Source: Alterisphingorhabdus sp051668705
Lineage (GTDB): Bacteria; Pseudomonadota; Alphaproteobacteria; Sphingomonadales; Sphingomonadaceae
NCBI RefSeq assembly: GCF_051668705.1
Contig: NZ_CP196351.1
Span: forward strand, 2,170,001 to 2,234,000
Direction of reading: 5' to 3'
Length of the DNA stretch: 64,000 nt
The notes under the pieces were generated by a model. That model was not told the DNA's origin. It worked only from the letters and a program-made list of their open reading frames with translations, and ran no database searches. The translations under genes were made by a program, and so were the position numbers. The first letter of the stretch is position 1. Each line of letters starts with the position of its first letter. This document shows, in pieces, positions 27,217-35,779 of this stretch.

Positions 27217-27984
27217 CTAGCTTAAAGCGATTCCGTCTGGAACGGTTTCATAACCTGCATCTGTGAGGCTTTGCGTTAGTTGCGCACCGCAAGATGTGAG
27301 CGCCTGCGAATCGGTTGAGCGGATAACGAAATTTGCGCCTACCCGGCCTGAGCGGAAAAAGGGATAGCTGCCAATCTGGCATGAAGGATTGTCAGTTTCT
27401 GTCTTGCTCAGCAAGTCAGCCACTTCGCTTTCCGCTGTCCAGCAACCGATGGTGAGGCTTTGCAAAGGGCTGCCCCCTTGCAATGTGCCGGTCAGGGCAT
27501 CGAGCATTCCCGCCATGATATGCGGCACGCCCGCCATGATGAAGATGTTGCCAAGCTGTATGCCCGGCGCACCCGACATACGATTTTCTATCAATTGTGC
27601 GCCAGCGGGTACACGTGCCATGCGCAGCCGCGCATCGTTCAATCCACCCTTATCCAGATAATATTGTTCCAGAACCGCCCGTGCTTTGGGGTGAATCTCA
27701 ACCCCTATGCCCAGTGCCGCAGCGATTGAATCGACTGTAATATCGTCATGGGTGGGGCCGATCCCGCCGGTTGTAAAAAGATAATCATTGCGCGCACGTA
27801 AAGCGTTGACCGCTTCAACAATGGCGGCCTCATCATCAGCAACCACGCGCACCTCAGCCAGACGAATCCCCTGAACATTCAGCCATTTTGCCAATTGCGC
27901 GACATTTTTATCCTGTGTCCGGCCAGACAGAATTTCATCACCAATAACGACCAGCGCCGCAGTCCAGATTTTCGAATTTTCCAT
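27217..27984 (-). CDS. competence/damage-inducible protein CinA-like, molybdopterin-binding domain
   Basis: A 255-residue protein made of the MoCF-binding (MoeA/MogA-like) domain found at the N-terminus of CinA. Motifs: VVIGDEILSGRTQDKNVAQL (about residues 12-31), FTTGGIGPTHDDITVDSIA (about 70-88) and MAGVPHIMAGML (about 150-161). It lacks the C-terminal PncC nicotinamide-nucleotide amidase domain. In CinA the MoCF domain is linked to ADP-ribose pyrophosphatase activity; whether this short form has it is unknown. It is convergent with the ferredoxin gene. Confidence 0.85.
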   Translation of the reverse strand: MENSKIWTAALVVIGDEILSGRTQDKNVAQLAKWLNVQGIRLAEVRVVADDEAAIVEAVNALRARNDYLFTTGGIGPTHDDITVDSIAAALGIGVEIHPKARAVLEQYYLDKGGLNDARLRMARVPAGAQLIENRMSGAPGIQLGNIFIMAGVPHIMAGMLDALTGTLQGGSPLQSLTIGCWTAESEVADLLSKTETDNPSCQIGSYPFFRSGRVGANFVIRSTDSQALTSCGAQLTQSLTDAGYETVPDGIALS

Positions 27985-28026
27985 AAGTTCCTCTTAACCT
28001 AGACAAAGCCACTCGCAAAGCGCTTC

Positions 28027-28875
28027 ATGTCAGTATATATTGATGTGATGAACAAATATCAGAAAGTAGACGCTGGCAGCGTTATCACCCGCGATGGCAC
28101 CATTAAATTGCATGGGCCAGATGGTTTTGAAGGTATGCGCAAGGCTGGTCGTTTGGCCGCCGAAGTTCTCGACGGACTGGTGCCCCATGTTGTGCCGGGC
28201 GTCACCACAAGTGATATTGACGATATCGTGCGCGTCCATATGCTGCGTGAAGGCGGCATTCCTGCGACATTGGGCTATCGCGGCTTTACGCATAGCTGCT
28301 GCACATCCATTAATCACGTTATATGCCATGGCATCCCAAGCGACAAAAAACTGAAATCCGGCGATATCGTCAATATCGATGTTACCGTGATTGTCGATGG
28401 CTGGCATGGCGACACCAGCCGAATGTTCTTGGTCGGCGATGTGCCTATCAAAGCCCGAAGGCTGGTTGATATCACCTATGAATGCCTGATGCTGGGTATT
28501 GAGCAAGCGAAACCGGGCAATTATCTGGGTGATATTGGCCATGCTATCCAGACGCATGCCCAACAACATCGCTATGGCATAGTGCGCGATTTTTGCGGCC
28601 ATGGCCTTGGTCAGATCTTCCATGATGAACCTGAAGTGGTCCATCTCGGCGTTCCCGGTACTGGGCCGGAGCTGAAACCCGGCATGTTCTTCACCATCGA
28701 ACCGATGATCAATATCGGCAAAGCAGCAGGCAAAATCCTCAATGATGGCTGGACCGCTGTGACACGCGACAAATCGCTATCAGCGCAATTTGAACATAGC
28801 ATTGGCATAACCGAAACCGGCTGCGAGATTTTTACCAAAAGTCCGGCGGGCCTCGATAACCCGCCTTATTCATAA
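28027..28875 (+). CDS. map: type I methionine aminopeptidase
   Basis: A 282-residue cytosolic metalloprotease that removes the initiator methionine. The catalytic histidine is in VICHGIPSDKKL (about residues 98-109) and metal ligands are in VNIDVTVIVDGWHGDTSRMF (Asp pair). His and Glu ligands are in FCGHGLGQIFHDEP (about 189-202) and FTIEPMINIG; the last Glu is in QFEHSIGITETG. It is about 18 residues longer at the N-terminus than the E. coli enzyme; an ATG at 28048 would shorten it by seven. Confidence 0.95.
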   Translation: MSVYIDVMNKYQKVDAGSVITRDGTIKLHGPDGFEGMRKAGRLAAEVLDGLVPHVVPGVTTSDIDDIVRVHMLREGGIPATLGYRGFTHSCCTSINHVICHGIPSDKKLKSGDIVNIDVTVIVDGWHGDTSRMFLVGDVPIKARRLVDITYECLMLGIEQAKPGNYLGDIGHAIQTHAQQHRYGIVRDFCGHGLGQIFHDEPEVVHLGVPGTGPELKPGMFFTIEPMINIGKAAGKILNDGWTAVTRDKSLSAQFEHSIGITETGCEIFTKSPAGLDNPPYS

Positions 28876-29020
28876 TCATATATAAAGTCTGTCCTCTGGT
28901 CATAGGCAGAACGCTGTTTGATTGGGCCACAGCCAAAAGACTTTAGTCGCACGATTAAATTCTGCTGGACCAAAGCGCATAAAAGAGCATAGTCTCCTGA
29001 AAAAATAATGGGAGAGTGAT

Positions 29021-31234
29021 ATGGCGCGGCATATTTTGGCGCATGGCTTATTGGGTCTGGCATTGGCGGGGTTGCTTAGTGGTTGCAGCTTATTGGATGG
29101 CAATAGCAATGGATCATCCGGTGCATCCGATATTGATGGCGAATATCTAACAACAGGCGGTGATGGTAGTAATTGGGCTTCGATCGGCTTTAATTATGAT
29201 GAAGCCCGTTTCAGCCCGCTTGACCAAATTAACGCAGCAAATGTGGGTGAGCTTGGCTTGGCTTGGTCAGTCGATTTGCCCGATGCTCGCGGTCAAGAAG
29301 CCACGCCAGTGGTTGTTGATGGCAAAATCTATATCTCCACGGCTTGGTCAAAAGTCTATTCCTATGATGCGTTGACCGGTGAAGAACTATGGTCGTTCGA
29401 TCCAGAGGTCGACAAGGCTGTTGGCGTGAATGCCTGTTGTGATGTCATCAATCGCGGTGTGGCCGTCTATCAGGGTAAGGTCTTTGTGGCTGCATTGGAC
29501 GGGCGTTTAATCGCACTGGATGCAGGTACTGGCGCGCGTCTTTGGTCAACACAGACAACCGATAAGAGCAAGCCCTATACTATCACCGGCGCACCGCGCG
29601 TGGTGAAAGATATGGTGCTGATCGGCAATGGCGGCGCAGAATTTGGCGTACGCGGCTATATCAGTGCGTATGATATAGATAGCGGTGAACAAAAATGGCG
29701 CTTTTATACCGTACCCAACCCTGATGGTAAGCCAGATGGTGCGGCCAGCGATGCGGTCATGCAAAGCGCTGCTGGGCGCACATGGTCAGAAAATGGTGAA
29801 TGGAAAGAATCTGGCGGTGGCGGCACCGTATGGGATGCTATCGTTTACGATCATGAACTGGACCAGCTTTATATTGGCGTTGGCAATGGCAATCCATGGA
29901 ATCATGGTCTGCGTTCAGAAGGCGAAGGCGATAATCTCTTCCTATCGTCCGTTGTCGCACTAAAACCGGATAGCGGCGAATATCTTTGGCATTATCAGTC
30001 CACACCTGCCGAGACTTGGGATTTCACCGCAACACAGCCTATCATTCTGGCCGATCTCAATGTGGAAGGCCAAGACCGCAAGGTGCTGATGCAAGCGCCA
30101 AAAAATGGCTTTTTCTTCGTAATTGACCGCACAAACGGCAAAATGATCTCTGCCGAACCTTTTATCGAAGGCGTTAATTGGGCCACCGGCTATGACAAGG
30201 AAACCGGACGGCCCATCGAGAACCCGGCTGCACGTTTTTATAAAACAGGCGAATTGTTTGTGGCCTTGCCCTCTGCACTGGGCGCACATAACTGGCATCC
30301 AATGAGTTATAACCCTGGCACTGGTCTGGTCTATATCCCGGCGCAAGTGGTGGCAGCGGGATATTTGCCGCCGCTCAATGACTTTGAAAAATCGCGTCAA
30401 TCTATCGGCTTTAACACAGGCGCCAGCAATGAAGGCTTTGTGCTGCCCGATGATGTGAATTTCATTAAGGCCGCATTGTCCGCCACAAAGGGCCAATTGG
30501 TTGCCTATGACCCATCAAAGGGCAAGGTTGCATGGACGGTGGACCATGAAACGCCATGGAATGGCGGCACGATGACAACCGCTGGCGGATTGGTATTCCA
30601 AGGCACGGCATTGGGCGAAATGCGCGCTTATGATGCCAAAACCGGCAAGCAATTATGGAGTTATGACACCCAATCCGGCGTATTGGGCGGTGTCTCCACC
30701 TTCTTGGTGGATGGGGAGCAATATATTGCCTTCCTTACCAGTAAAGGCGGTGCCTTTCCCTTGGTCGCTGGCTTGGGCGGCGGTGCTGCCAATCCTGTGC
30801 CGAATATTCCGCGCTTGTTGGTGATGAAAATTGGTGGTGATGCCAAATTGCCGGAGCTGGAAATAGCCGAATTGCCGGAATGGGATATTCCAGAGCAGTT
30901 TGCGACAGTTGAACAGGTTGCTTCAGGCCGCGCAAACTTCCAACGCTATTGCATGGTGTGTCACGGGGCAGATGCTGTGGGCGGCGGAGTTGTTCCTGAC
31001 CTCAGACGCTCAGGCACATTGGGCAGTGCAGAATTGTGGGATGATATTGTCCATAAGGGCAGTTTAAGCCAACAAGGTATGGTGAGCTTTGCACCCGTTC
31101 TTAGTGCCGAGGAGATTCAAAATATCCGTGGCTATGTCATCAATCGCGCTGAATGGGGCAAGGAGACACAAGGCCAATTTGCAGGCACCAAGAAAAACAG
31201 CGCTGGCGGAGGAGCGAGCGGCGCCTCAAAATAA
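29021..31234 (+). CDS. PQQ-dependent quinohaemoprotein alcohol dehydrogenase, lipoprotein form
   Basis: A 737-residue periplasmic enzyme. The signal peptide ends in a lipobox (LLSGC, Cys22), so it is probably membrane-anchored by lipid. The eight-bladed PQQ propeller follows, with the vicinal cysteine pair Cys139-Cys140 (VNACCDVI) that contacts PQQ, and with tryptophan-docking repeats such as YDALTGEELWSF. ETWDFTATQPIILADL (about residues 331-346) is the calcium/active-site segment. A C-terminal cytochrome c domain has CMVCH (Cys644, Cys647, His648). It would oxidise alcohols or aldehydes and pass electrons to the respiratory chain. No pqq synthesis genes are in the window. Confidence 0.92.
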   Translation: MARHILAHGLLGLALAGLLSGCSLLDGNSNGSSGASDIDGEYLTTGGDGSNWASIGFNYDEARFSPLDQINAANVGELGLAWSVDLPDARGQEATPVVVDGKIYISTAWSKVYSYDALTGEELWSFDPEVDKAVGVNACCDVINRGVAVYQGKVFVAALDGRLIALDAGTGARLWSTQTTDKSKPYTITGAPRVVKDMVLIGNGGAEFGVRGYISAYDIDSGEQKWRFYTVPNPDGKPDGAASDAVMQSAAGRTWSENGEWKESGGGGTVWDAIVYDHELDQLYIGVGNGNPWNHGLRSEGEGDNLFLSSVVALKPDSGEYLWHYQSTPAETWDFTATQPIILADLNVEGQDRKVLMQAPKNGFFFVIDRTNGKMISAEPFIEGVNWATGYDKETGRPIENPAARFYKTGELFVALPSALGAHNWHPMSYNPGTGLVYIPAQVVAAGYLPPLNDFEKSRQSIGFNTGASNEGFVLPDDVNFIKAALSATKGQLVAYDPSKGKVAWTVDHETPWNGGTMTTAGGLVFQGTALGEMRAYDAKTGKQLWSYDTQSGVLGGVSTFLVDGEQYIAFLTSKGGAFPLVAGLGGGAANPVPNIPRLLVMKIGGDAKLPELEIAELPEWDIPEQFATVEQVASGRANFQRYCMVCHGADAVGGGVVPDLRRSGTLGSAELWDDIVHKGSLSQQGMVSFAPVLSAEEIQNIRGYVINRAEWGKETQGQFAGTKKNSAGGGASGASK

Positions 31235-31300
31235 TATCCGGCAGCTTCAAACATGTCCCGGATTGATCGCAAAAAACTGCGTTTGATCTGGGCCATGACA

Positions 31301-31316
31301 GGGCAATGTCTTGCAT
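31301..31316 (+). promoter_or_regulatory. candidate sigma-54 promoter upstream of P-II
   Basis: GG at 31301-31302 and GC at 31313-31314 inside TTGCA are separated by 10 bases, the spacing required for a sigma-54 (-24/-12) promoter. The -12 half (TTGCA) fits well. The -24 half (AGGGCA) is imperfect against TGGCAC. It lies about 60 bases before the P-II start, where a nitrogen-regulated promoter would be expected. Confidence 0.35.
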
Positions 31317-31373
31317 CGGTCTATCTGGGCCGATATGTCTAAACCATGATGCAATTGTCATTTGGGAAAGACC

Positions 31374-31712
31374 ATGAAAAAGATTGAAGCGATAATTAAA
31401 CCGTTCAAGCTGGACGAAGTGAAAGAAGCGCTTCACGAAGTTGGCGTATCCGGCATGACGGTGACAGAAGCAAAAGGCTTTGGCCGCCAAAAAGGCCATA
31501 CTGAATTATATCGCGGCGCCGAATATATTGTCGACTTTTTGCCTAAGGTGAAGCTGGAGGTAGTCGTTGAGGCAGCAATGGCGGAGCGCGTGGTCGAGGC
31601 TATTGCTGGGGCCGCACAGACAGGCCGTATTGGCGACGGCAAGATTTTTGTGACCGATATTGAGAGTGCTCTGCGTATTCGCACAGGCGAAAAAGATCGC
31701 GATGCGCTTTGA
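31374..31712 (+). CDS. glnB: nitrogen regulatory protein P-II
   Basis: A 112-residue trimeric signalling protein sensing 2-oxoglutarate, ATP/ADP and, through uridylylation, glutamine. The start MKKIEAIIKPFKLDEVKEAL is canonical. An upstream TTG at 31362 is unlikely. The T-loop carries Tyr51 in TELYRGAEYIVDFLP, the uridylylation site, and the ATP-binding TGRIGDGKIFV lies near residues 83-93. It sits directly before glnA, the usual glnB arrangement in alphaproteobacteria; GlnK-type cannot be excluded from sequence alone. Confidence 0.95.
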   Translation: MKKIEAIIKPFKLDEVKEALHEVGVSGMTVTEAKGFGRQKGHTELYRGAEYIVDFLPKVKLEVVVEAAMAERVVEAIAGAAQTGRIGDGKIFVTDIESALRIRTGEKDRDAL

Positions 31713-31797
31713 TAGCGTAACATTGCATCACAATCAGATGGTAATTTTGTAATATCGCGTTGCAGCATTTCTATTGCATTGCAACATTGTGACGCTA
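31713..31797 (+). promoter_or_regulatory. inverted repeat between glnB and glnA
   Basis: TAGCGTAACA (31713-31722), starting right after the glnB stop, is matched 9 of 10 by the inverse complement TGTGACGCTA (31788-31797). Inside it TTGCATTGCAA (31774-31784) is a perfect small palindrome. It could form a large stem in the glnBA transcript or mark regulator sites before glnA. No T-run follows. Confidence 0.4.
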
Positions 31798-31866
31798 AGT
31801 TGTGATTCGCATTTTATCTTTGCCTGAATGCACCTCTGCATATTGGGTAAACTAGCAAGGGACATT

Positions 31867-33282
31867 ATGATGACTAATACACCAGCTGACATCCTTAAAA
31901 TGATGGAAGAGCATGAGATTGAATGGGTTGATCTGCGCTTTACTGATCCACGCGGCAAATGGCAGCACCTGTCTATGTGTGCCGATGTTATGGGTGAGGA
32001 TGAGCTGGAAGACGGCTTGATGTTTGACGGTTCTTCCATCGCTGGTTGGAAAGCTATCAATGAATCAGACATGATTTTGCGCCCTGATCTGGACGCGGTT
32101 TATGTCGATCCGTTCTCAGCAACACCAATGCTGGTGCTTGTATGCGATATTGTTGAGCCCGGTGATGGTTCACTTTATGCGCGTGACCCGCGTTCAACCG
32201 CAAAACGCGCCGAAGCCTATCTGAAAAGCACAGGCATTGGTGACACTATCTATGTTGGTCCAGAACCAGAATTCTTCATGTTTGATGATGTCCGCTTTGA
32301 AGATGGCTATTCAGGATCAGGCTTCCGTCTTGATGATGTTGAGCTGCCAACCAATTCAGGCCGCGAATATGAAATGGGCAATCTAGCCCACCGTCCGCGC
32401 GCCAAAGGCGGTTACTTCCCCGTAGCGCCTGTCGACAGTGCCGTTGATATCCGCAGTGAGATGGTTTCAACCATGAAAGCCATGGGTCTGCCAATGGATA
32501 AGCATCACCACGAAGTGGCCGCTGCACAGCATGAACTGGGAATTACCTATGGTGCCCTGACCGAGACATGTGACCGTACACAGGTCTACAAATATGTCGT
32601 GCAACAAGTTGCTCATGCTTATGGCAAAACGGCAACCTTTATGCCCAAGCCTATCAAAGAAGATAATGGCTCTGGCATGCACACCCACATGTCTATCTGG
32701 AAAGAGGGCAAGCCACTCTTTGCCGGTAATGGCTATGCTGGATTGTCTGAAACATGCCTGCACTATATTGGCGGCGTCATCAAACATGCGCGTGCATTGA
32801 ACGCTTTCACCAACCCGACCACCAACAGCTATAAGCGCTTGGTACCGGGCTTTGAAGCGCCAGTATTGCTTGCATATTCTAGCCGTAACCGTTCGGCATC
32901 TTGCCGTATTCCTTATGGCGCAGGTGAGAAGTCGAAGCGTGTTGAATTCCGCTTCCCTGATGCTTTGGCCAATCCTTATCTCTCTGCATCTGCTCTGCTG
33001 ATGGCTGGCCTTGATGGCATTGAGAATAAAATCCACCCTGGCGATGCGATGGACAAAAACCTGTATGACCTTCCGCCGGCTGAGCTGGCTGAAGTGCCTA
33101 CCGTTTGTGGTTCTTTGCGTGATGCGCTGGAAGCCTTGGAACAGGATTATGAGTTCTTGCTGAAAGGCGATGTATTCACCAAAGACCAGATCGAAGCCTA
33201 TGCAGAATTGAAATGGGAAGAAGTCATCCGCATGGAAACAACGCCATGTCCGGTTGAATTTGATCTCTATTACAGCTCATAA
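31867..33282 (+). CDS. glnA: type I glutamine synthetase
   Basis: A 471-residue dodecameric enzyme making glutamine from glutamate, ammonia and ATP. The start at the first ATG of ATGATG (31867) is supported by AAGGGA just upstream. DPRGKWQHLS and FDGSSIAGW (about residues 51-59) are the beta-grasp motifs. KPIKEDNGSGMHTHMSIW (about 261-278) is the ATP-site signature, and NPTTNSYKRLVPGFEAP follows. NLYDLPP places Tyr400 at the adenylylation site, so the enzyme is likely regulated by GlnE, with P-II encoded just upstream. Confidence 0.97.
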   Translation: MMTNTPADILKMMEEHEIEWVDLRFTDPRGKWQHLSMCADVMGEDELEDGLMFDGSSIAGWKAINESDMILRPDLDAVYVDPFSATPMLVLVCDIVEPGDGSLYARDPRSTAKRAEAYLKSTGIGDTIYVGPEPEFFMFDDVRFEDGYSGSGFRLDDVELPTNSGREYEMGNLAHRPRAKGGYFPVAPVDSAVDIRSEMVSTMKAMGLPMDKHHHEVAAAQHELGITYGALTETCDRTQVYKYVVQQVAHAYGKTATFMPKPIKEDNGSGMHTHMSIWKEGKPLFAGNGYAGLSETCLHYIGGVIKHARALNAFTNPTTNSYKRLVPGFEAPVLLAYSSRNRSASCRIPYGAGEKSKRVEFRFPDALANPYLSASALLMAGLDGIENKIHPGDAMDKNLYDLPPAELAEVPTVCGSLRDALEALEQDYEFLLKGDVFTKDQIEAYAELKWEEVIRMETTPCPVEFDLYYSS

Positions 33283-33303
33283 GCGATACATATTTTTGAT
33301 CAT

Positions 33304-33343
33304 AAAGGCCCTGCATGATATGTGTCATGCAGGGCCTTTTTTT
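33304..33343 (+). terminator. Rho-independent terminator after glnA
   Basis: A perfect 15-base-pair stem: 33304-33318 pairs with 33325-33339, with a 6-base loop TATGTG. The stem is GC-rich in its centre (GGCCCTGCATGA) and is followed by a T-run to 33343. It ends the glnB-glnA transcript and lies 14 bases before the amidohydrolase gene. Confidence 0.95.
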
Positions 33344-33357
33344 AGCGATATAAGGGA

Positions 33358-34680
33358 ATGAAAATGCATAATGTCACACGCAGCAAAAATTGGCTGATCG
33401 CCTTTATAGTTTTCATTGCTTCGCTCCTCGCGGTGCCCGCTTTTGCTCAGCAAGATGATCAAAAAACCACTATCATCACTGCTGCGCGTATGCTCGATGT
33501 ACGGACCGGTACCATGGTGAGTAACCCCGCTATTTTTGTTGATGCGGACGGACGCATCACCAGCATAAGTGACATGTCGCTCATTGATATTGCTGGCGAT
33601 ACCCCGGTCATAGACCTTGGGAATCGCACATTATTGCCCGGTCTGATTGATATGCATGTCCATCTTGACGGCAGGCCGGAATATGGGGGCTATAGCAATC
33701 TGCAATTTTCTGACCGTTTTTGGAGCGCTATTGCAGCGTCCAACGCAGACAAAATGCTAGCCGTAGGTTTTACAACCGTGCGCAATCTGGGTGCGAGCGA
33801 TTATAATGTTGTCGGTCTCGACCAAGCGATTGAGGAAGGCTGGTTAAAGGGACCACGTATCGTAACCGCGGCCCATGCACTTGGCGCAACTGGCGGGCAT
33901 TGTGATCAAACATTCCTGCCGCCGAGTTATAACGCAAAAAGCCCCGCCATTGGTGATAGCCCGGATGAGTTACGCAAACGTGTGCGGGAACAGCGCAAAT
34001 ATGGCGCAGAGGTCATAAAGGCATGCGCAACCGGCGGCGTCTTCTCACGCAATACCGCACCGGGCATTCAACAGCTGACACTGGCAGAGCTGACCGCCAT
34101 TGCCGATGAAGCCCATTTTTGGGACTTGAAAGCCGCCGCGCATGCCCATGGTGCCAGCGGCATTTTGGCCGCCATTCAGGCCGGCTTTGACACTATCGAA
34201 CATGCCAGCTTCATTGATGATGCAGGGATTAAACTGGCCAAGGAAAAAGGCACATATTTGTCGATGGATATTTTCAACACCGAATATACCCTGTCAAAAG
34301 GGGCAGAAAACGGCGTGTTAGAAGAAAATCTGGATAAAGAACGCGCGGTGTCAAAGGTGCAACGCGAAAATTTCACTAAGGCTTATAGGGCTGGCGTGAA
34401 CATGGTATTTGGTTCTGATGCAGGCGTGATGCCGCATGAAGATGTGGGCGGCCAGTTCGCTGTCATGGTGCGCCTTGGCATGTCGCCGCTCGACGCACTG
34501 CGCGCCGCGACAATCAACGCATCTGCTGCACTCGGACAATCCGATGATGTCGGTGAAATCAAGGTTGGTGCCTATGCTGATATCATTGCCGTAGGTGGCA
34601 ACCCCCTCGACAATATCCGCCTGATGGAAAGCGTCTCAGCGGTTATCAAAGGCGGTGTTGTTGTTAAAACTGCGAATTAA
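33358..34680 (+). CDS. exported metal-dependent amidohydrolase
   Basis: A 440-residue protein with a signal peptide (cleavage likely after VPAFA near residue 30) and an amidohydrolase TIM barrel. Metal ligands: LPGLIDMHVHLDG (about 94-106, HxH), the Lys-bearing EVIKACATGG (about 219-228), HAHGASG (about 263-269), EHASFIDD (about 281-288) and the Asp in FGSDAGVMPHED (about 352-363). It fits the Xaa-Pro dipeptidase/prolidase-like family often exported by sphingomonads. The substrate may be a peptide or cyclic amide and cannot be read here. It follows the glnA terminator, so it should have its own promoter. Confidence 0.87.
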   Translation: MKMHNVTRSKNWLIAFIVFIASLLAVPAFAQQDDQKTTIITAARMLDVRTGTMVSNPAIFVDADGRITSISDMSLIDIAGDTPVIDLGNRTLLPGLIDMHVHLDGRPEYGGYSNLQFSDRFWSAIAASNADKMLAVGFTTVRNLGASDYNVVGLDQAIEEGWLKGPRIVTAAHALGATGGHCDQTFLPPSYNAKSPAIGDSPDELRKRVREQRKYGAEVIKACATGGVFSRNTAPGIQQLTLAELTAIADEAHFWDLKAAAHAHGASGILAAIQAGFDTIEHASFIDDAGIKLAKEKGTYLSMDIFNTEYTLSKGAENGVLEENLDKERAVSKVQRENFTKAYRAGVNMVFGSDAGVMPHEDVGGQFAVMVRLGMSPLDALRAATINASAALGQSDDVGEIKVGAYADIIAVGGNPLDNIRLMESVSAVIKGGVVVKTAN

Positions 34681-34850
34681 AATTACTGAAACTACCATGC
34701 CTATTGCTATTATGTTTGTCATACTCACACCTTGAACTTTGCCGCTATGGGGCGATGAACTGAAACAGTTTAACAAGCATGTGTCGATTATAGCCAATCA
34801 ATACGTAACATAGACTGCCAATATCATCACTCCAATAATGAAGGAGAAAG

Positions 34851-35729
34851 ATGATGACTATATTTAATGGCGCTTATATTACTGGGTTATTTGACGACCA
34901 TAATAATTGTCAATCAACTTCGATCGCAACAAACATGGGTCAGTCAGATTTTACCGATTATATATTTTGGTCCGTACATGTCGATCCATCAGGCAATCTA
35001 CACTATAATAACGAGCAGCTTTGCATGAACGGTACACCGGTAGCTGCCACGGTAAGTTGCCTCAAAGCGGTTGTGACGGCGGGCAAAGCAGCCTCGCTTG
35101 AGCGTGTATGGTTATCAATAGGTGCTGGCGGCACGAGTGATTTTAGTAATATCGATACGATATTAAAAACAGGCGGCGCTACACTGTCTAATCTGCTGAG
35201 CAACTTTACCGCGATAGCCGCTGCATTAGATATATATGGTTTTGATTATGATAATGAAGATCAGATCGGCAATGTTGGCGTTATCACTGGCCTCACTCAA
35301 GCGCTCTATAATACGAACAACAATTATAGATTTTCTTTTTGTCCCTATGGCAGTTCCAGTTTCGTATCACCTTACTGGATTGCCTGCTTAGAAGGCATTT
35401 ACAAAAATCTGAGCACGCAGCCTGTTATTGGTTTTAACTTGCAATGCTATTCTGGCGGCGCAGGTAGCGATCCGAAAGGATGGGTCGCGGCTGTTAACAA
35501 TGCCGGTACTGCAAAAACGGGCATTAGAGATGCCAACGCACTGATCCGTCCCGGTCTCGCAGTGCAAGGTTCGGCAAGTGGTCCGGCTTATTCGCCCGCA
35601 CAGATGACCAGTGAGTTCAAAGGCTATGGAAGCGTCGGCGGTTGGATTTGGAATACCGCTAATGTTGCAAGCAATGGCAATAATCCAAGTCTGTCTGACT
35701 ATGCGGCTGCTATCACTGTAGGCACATAA
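34851..35729 (+). CDS. GH18 chitinase-like TIM-barrel protein without signal peptide
   Basis: A 292-residue protein with a strong ribosome-binding site (AAGGAG seven bases before the ATG). I infer a GH18-like barrel from ordered motifs: RVWLSIGAGGTSDF (about residues 85-98, the SxGG motif) and IYGFDYDNED (about 127-136, matching GxDxDxE of the catalytic motif with Glu135 as the likely acid). Then come VIGFNLQCYSGG (about 192-203, strand 6) and VGGWIWNTAN (about 263-272, the final Trp strand). There is no signal peptide or extra domain, so it may be cytosolic or use another export route. Function is not certain; a lectin-like non-catalytic role is possible. Confidence 0.55.
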   Translation: MMTIFNGAYITGLFDDHNNCQSTSIATNMGQSDFTDYIFWSVHVDPSGNLHYNNEQLCMNGTPVAATVSCLKAVVTAGKAASLERVWLSIGAGGTSDFSNIDTILKTGGATLSNLLSNFTAIAAALDIYGFDYDNEDQIGNVGVITGLTQALYNTNNNYRFSFCPYGSSSFVSPYWIACLEGIYKNLSTQPVIGFNLQCYSGGAGSDPKGWVAAVNNAGTAKTGIRDANALIRPGLAVQGSASGPAYSPAQMTSEFKGYGSVGGWIWNTANVASNGNNPSLSDYAAAITVGT

Positions 35730-35779
35730 TCACCAATGGCAATTCAACTACTAACCGCATCGCGCGCCGGACGGCTATA

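Noticed and set aside
28030..28644. 204-codon minus-strand ORF over the methionine aminopeptidase gene
   Set aside because: Antisense to a strongly supported housekeeping gene. Its length only reflects codon composition.
29960..30496. 178-codon minus-strand ORF inside the PQQ dehydrogenase gene
   Set aside because: Antisense shadow with many Cys and His scattered without a motif; the plus strand carries clear propeller and haem motifs.
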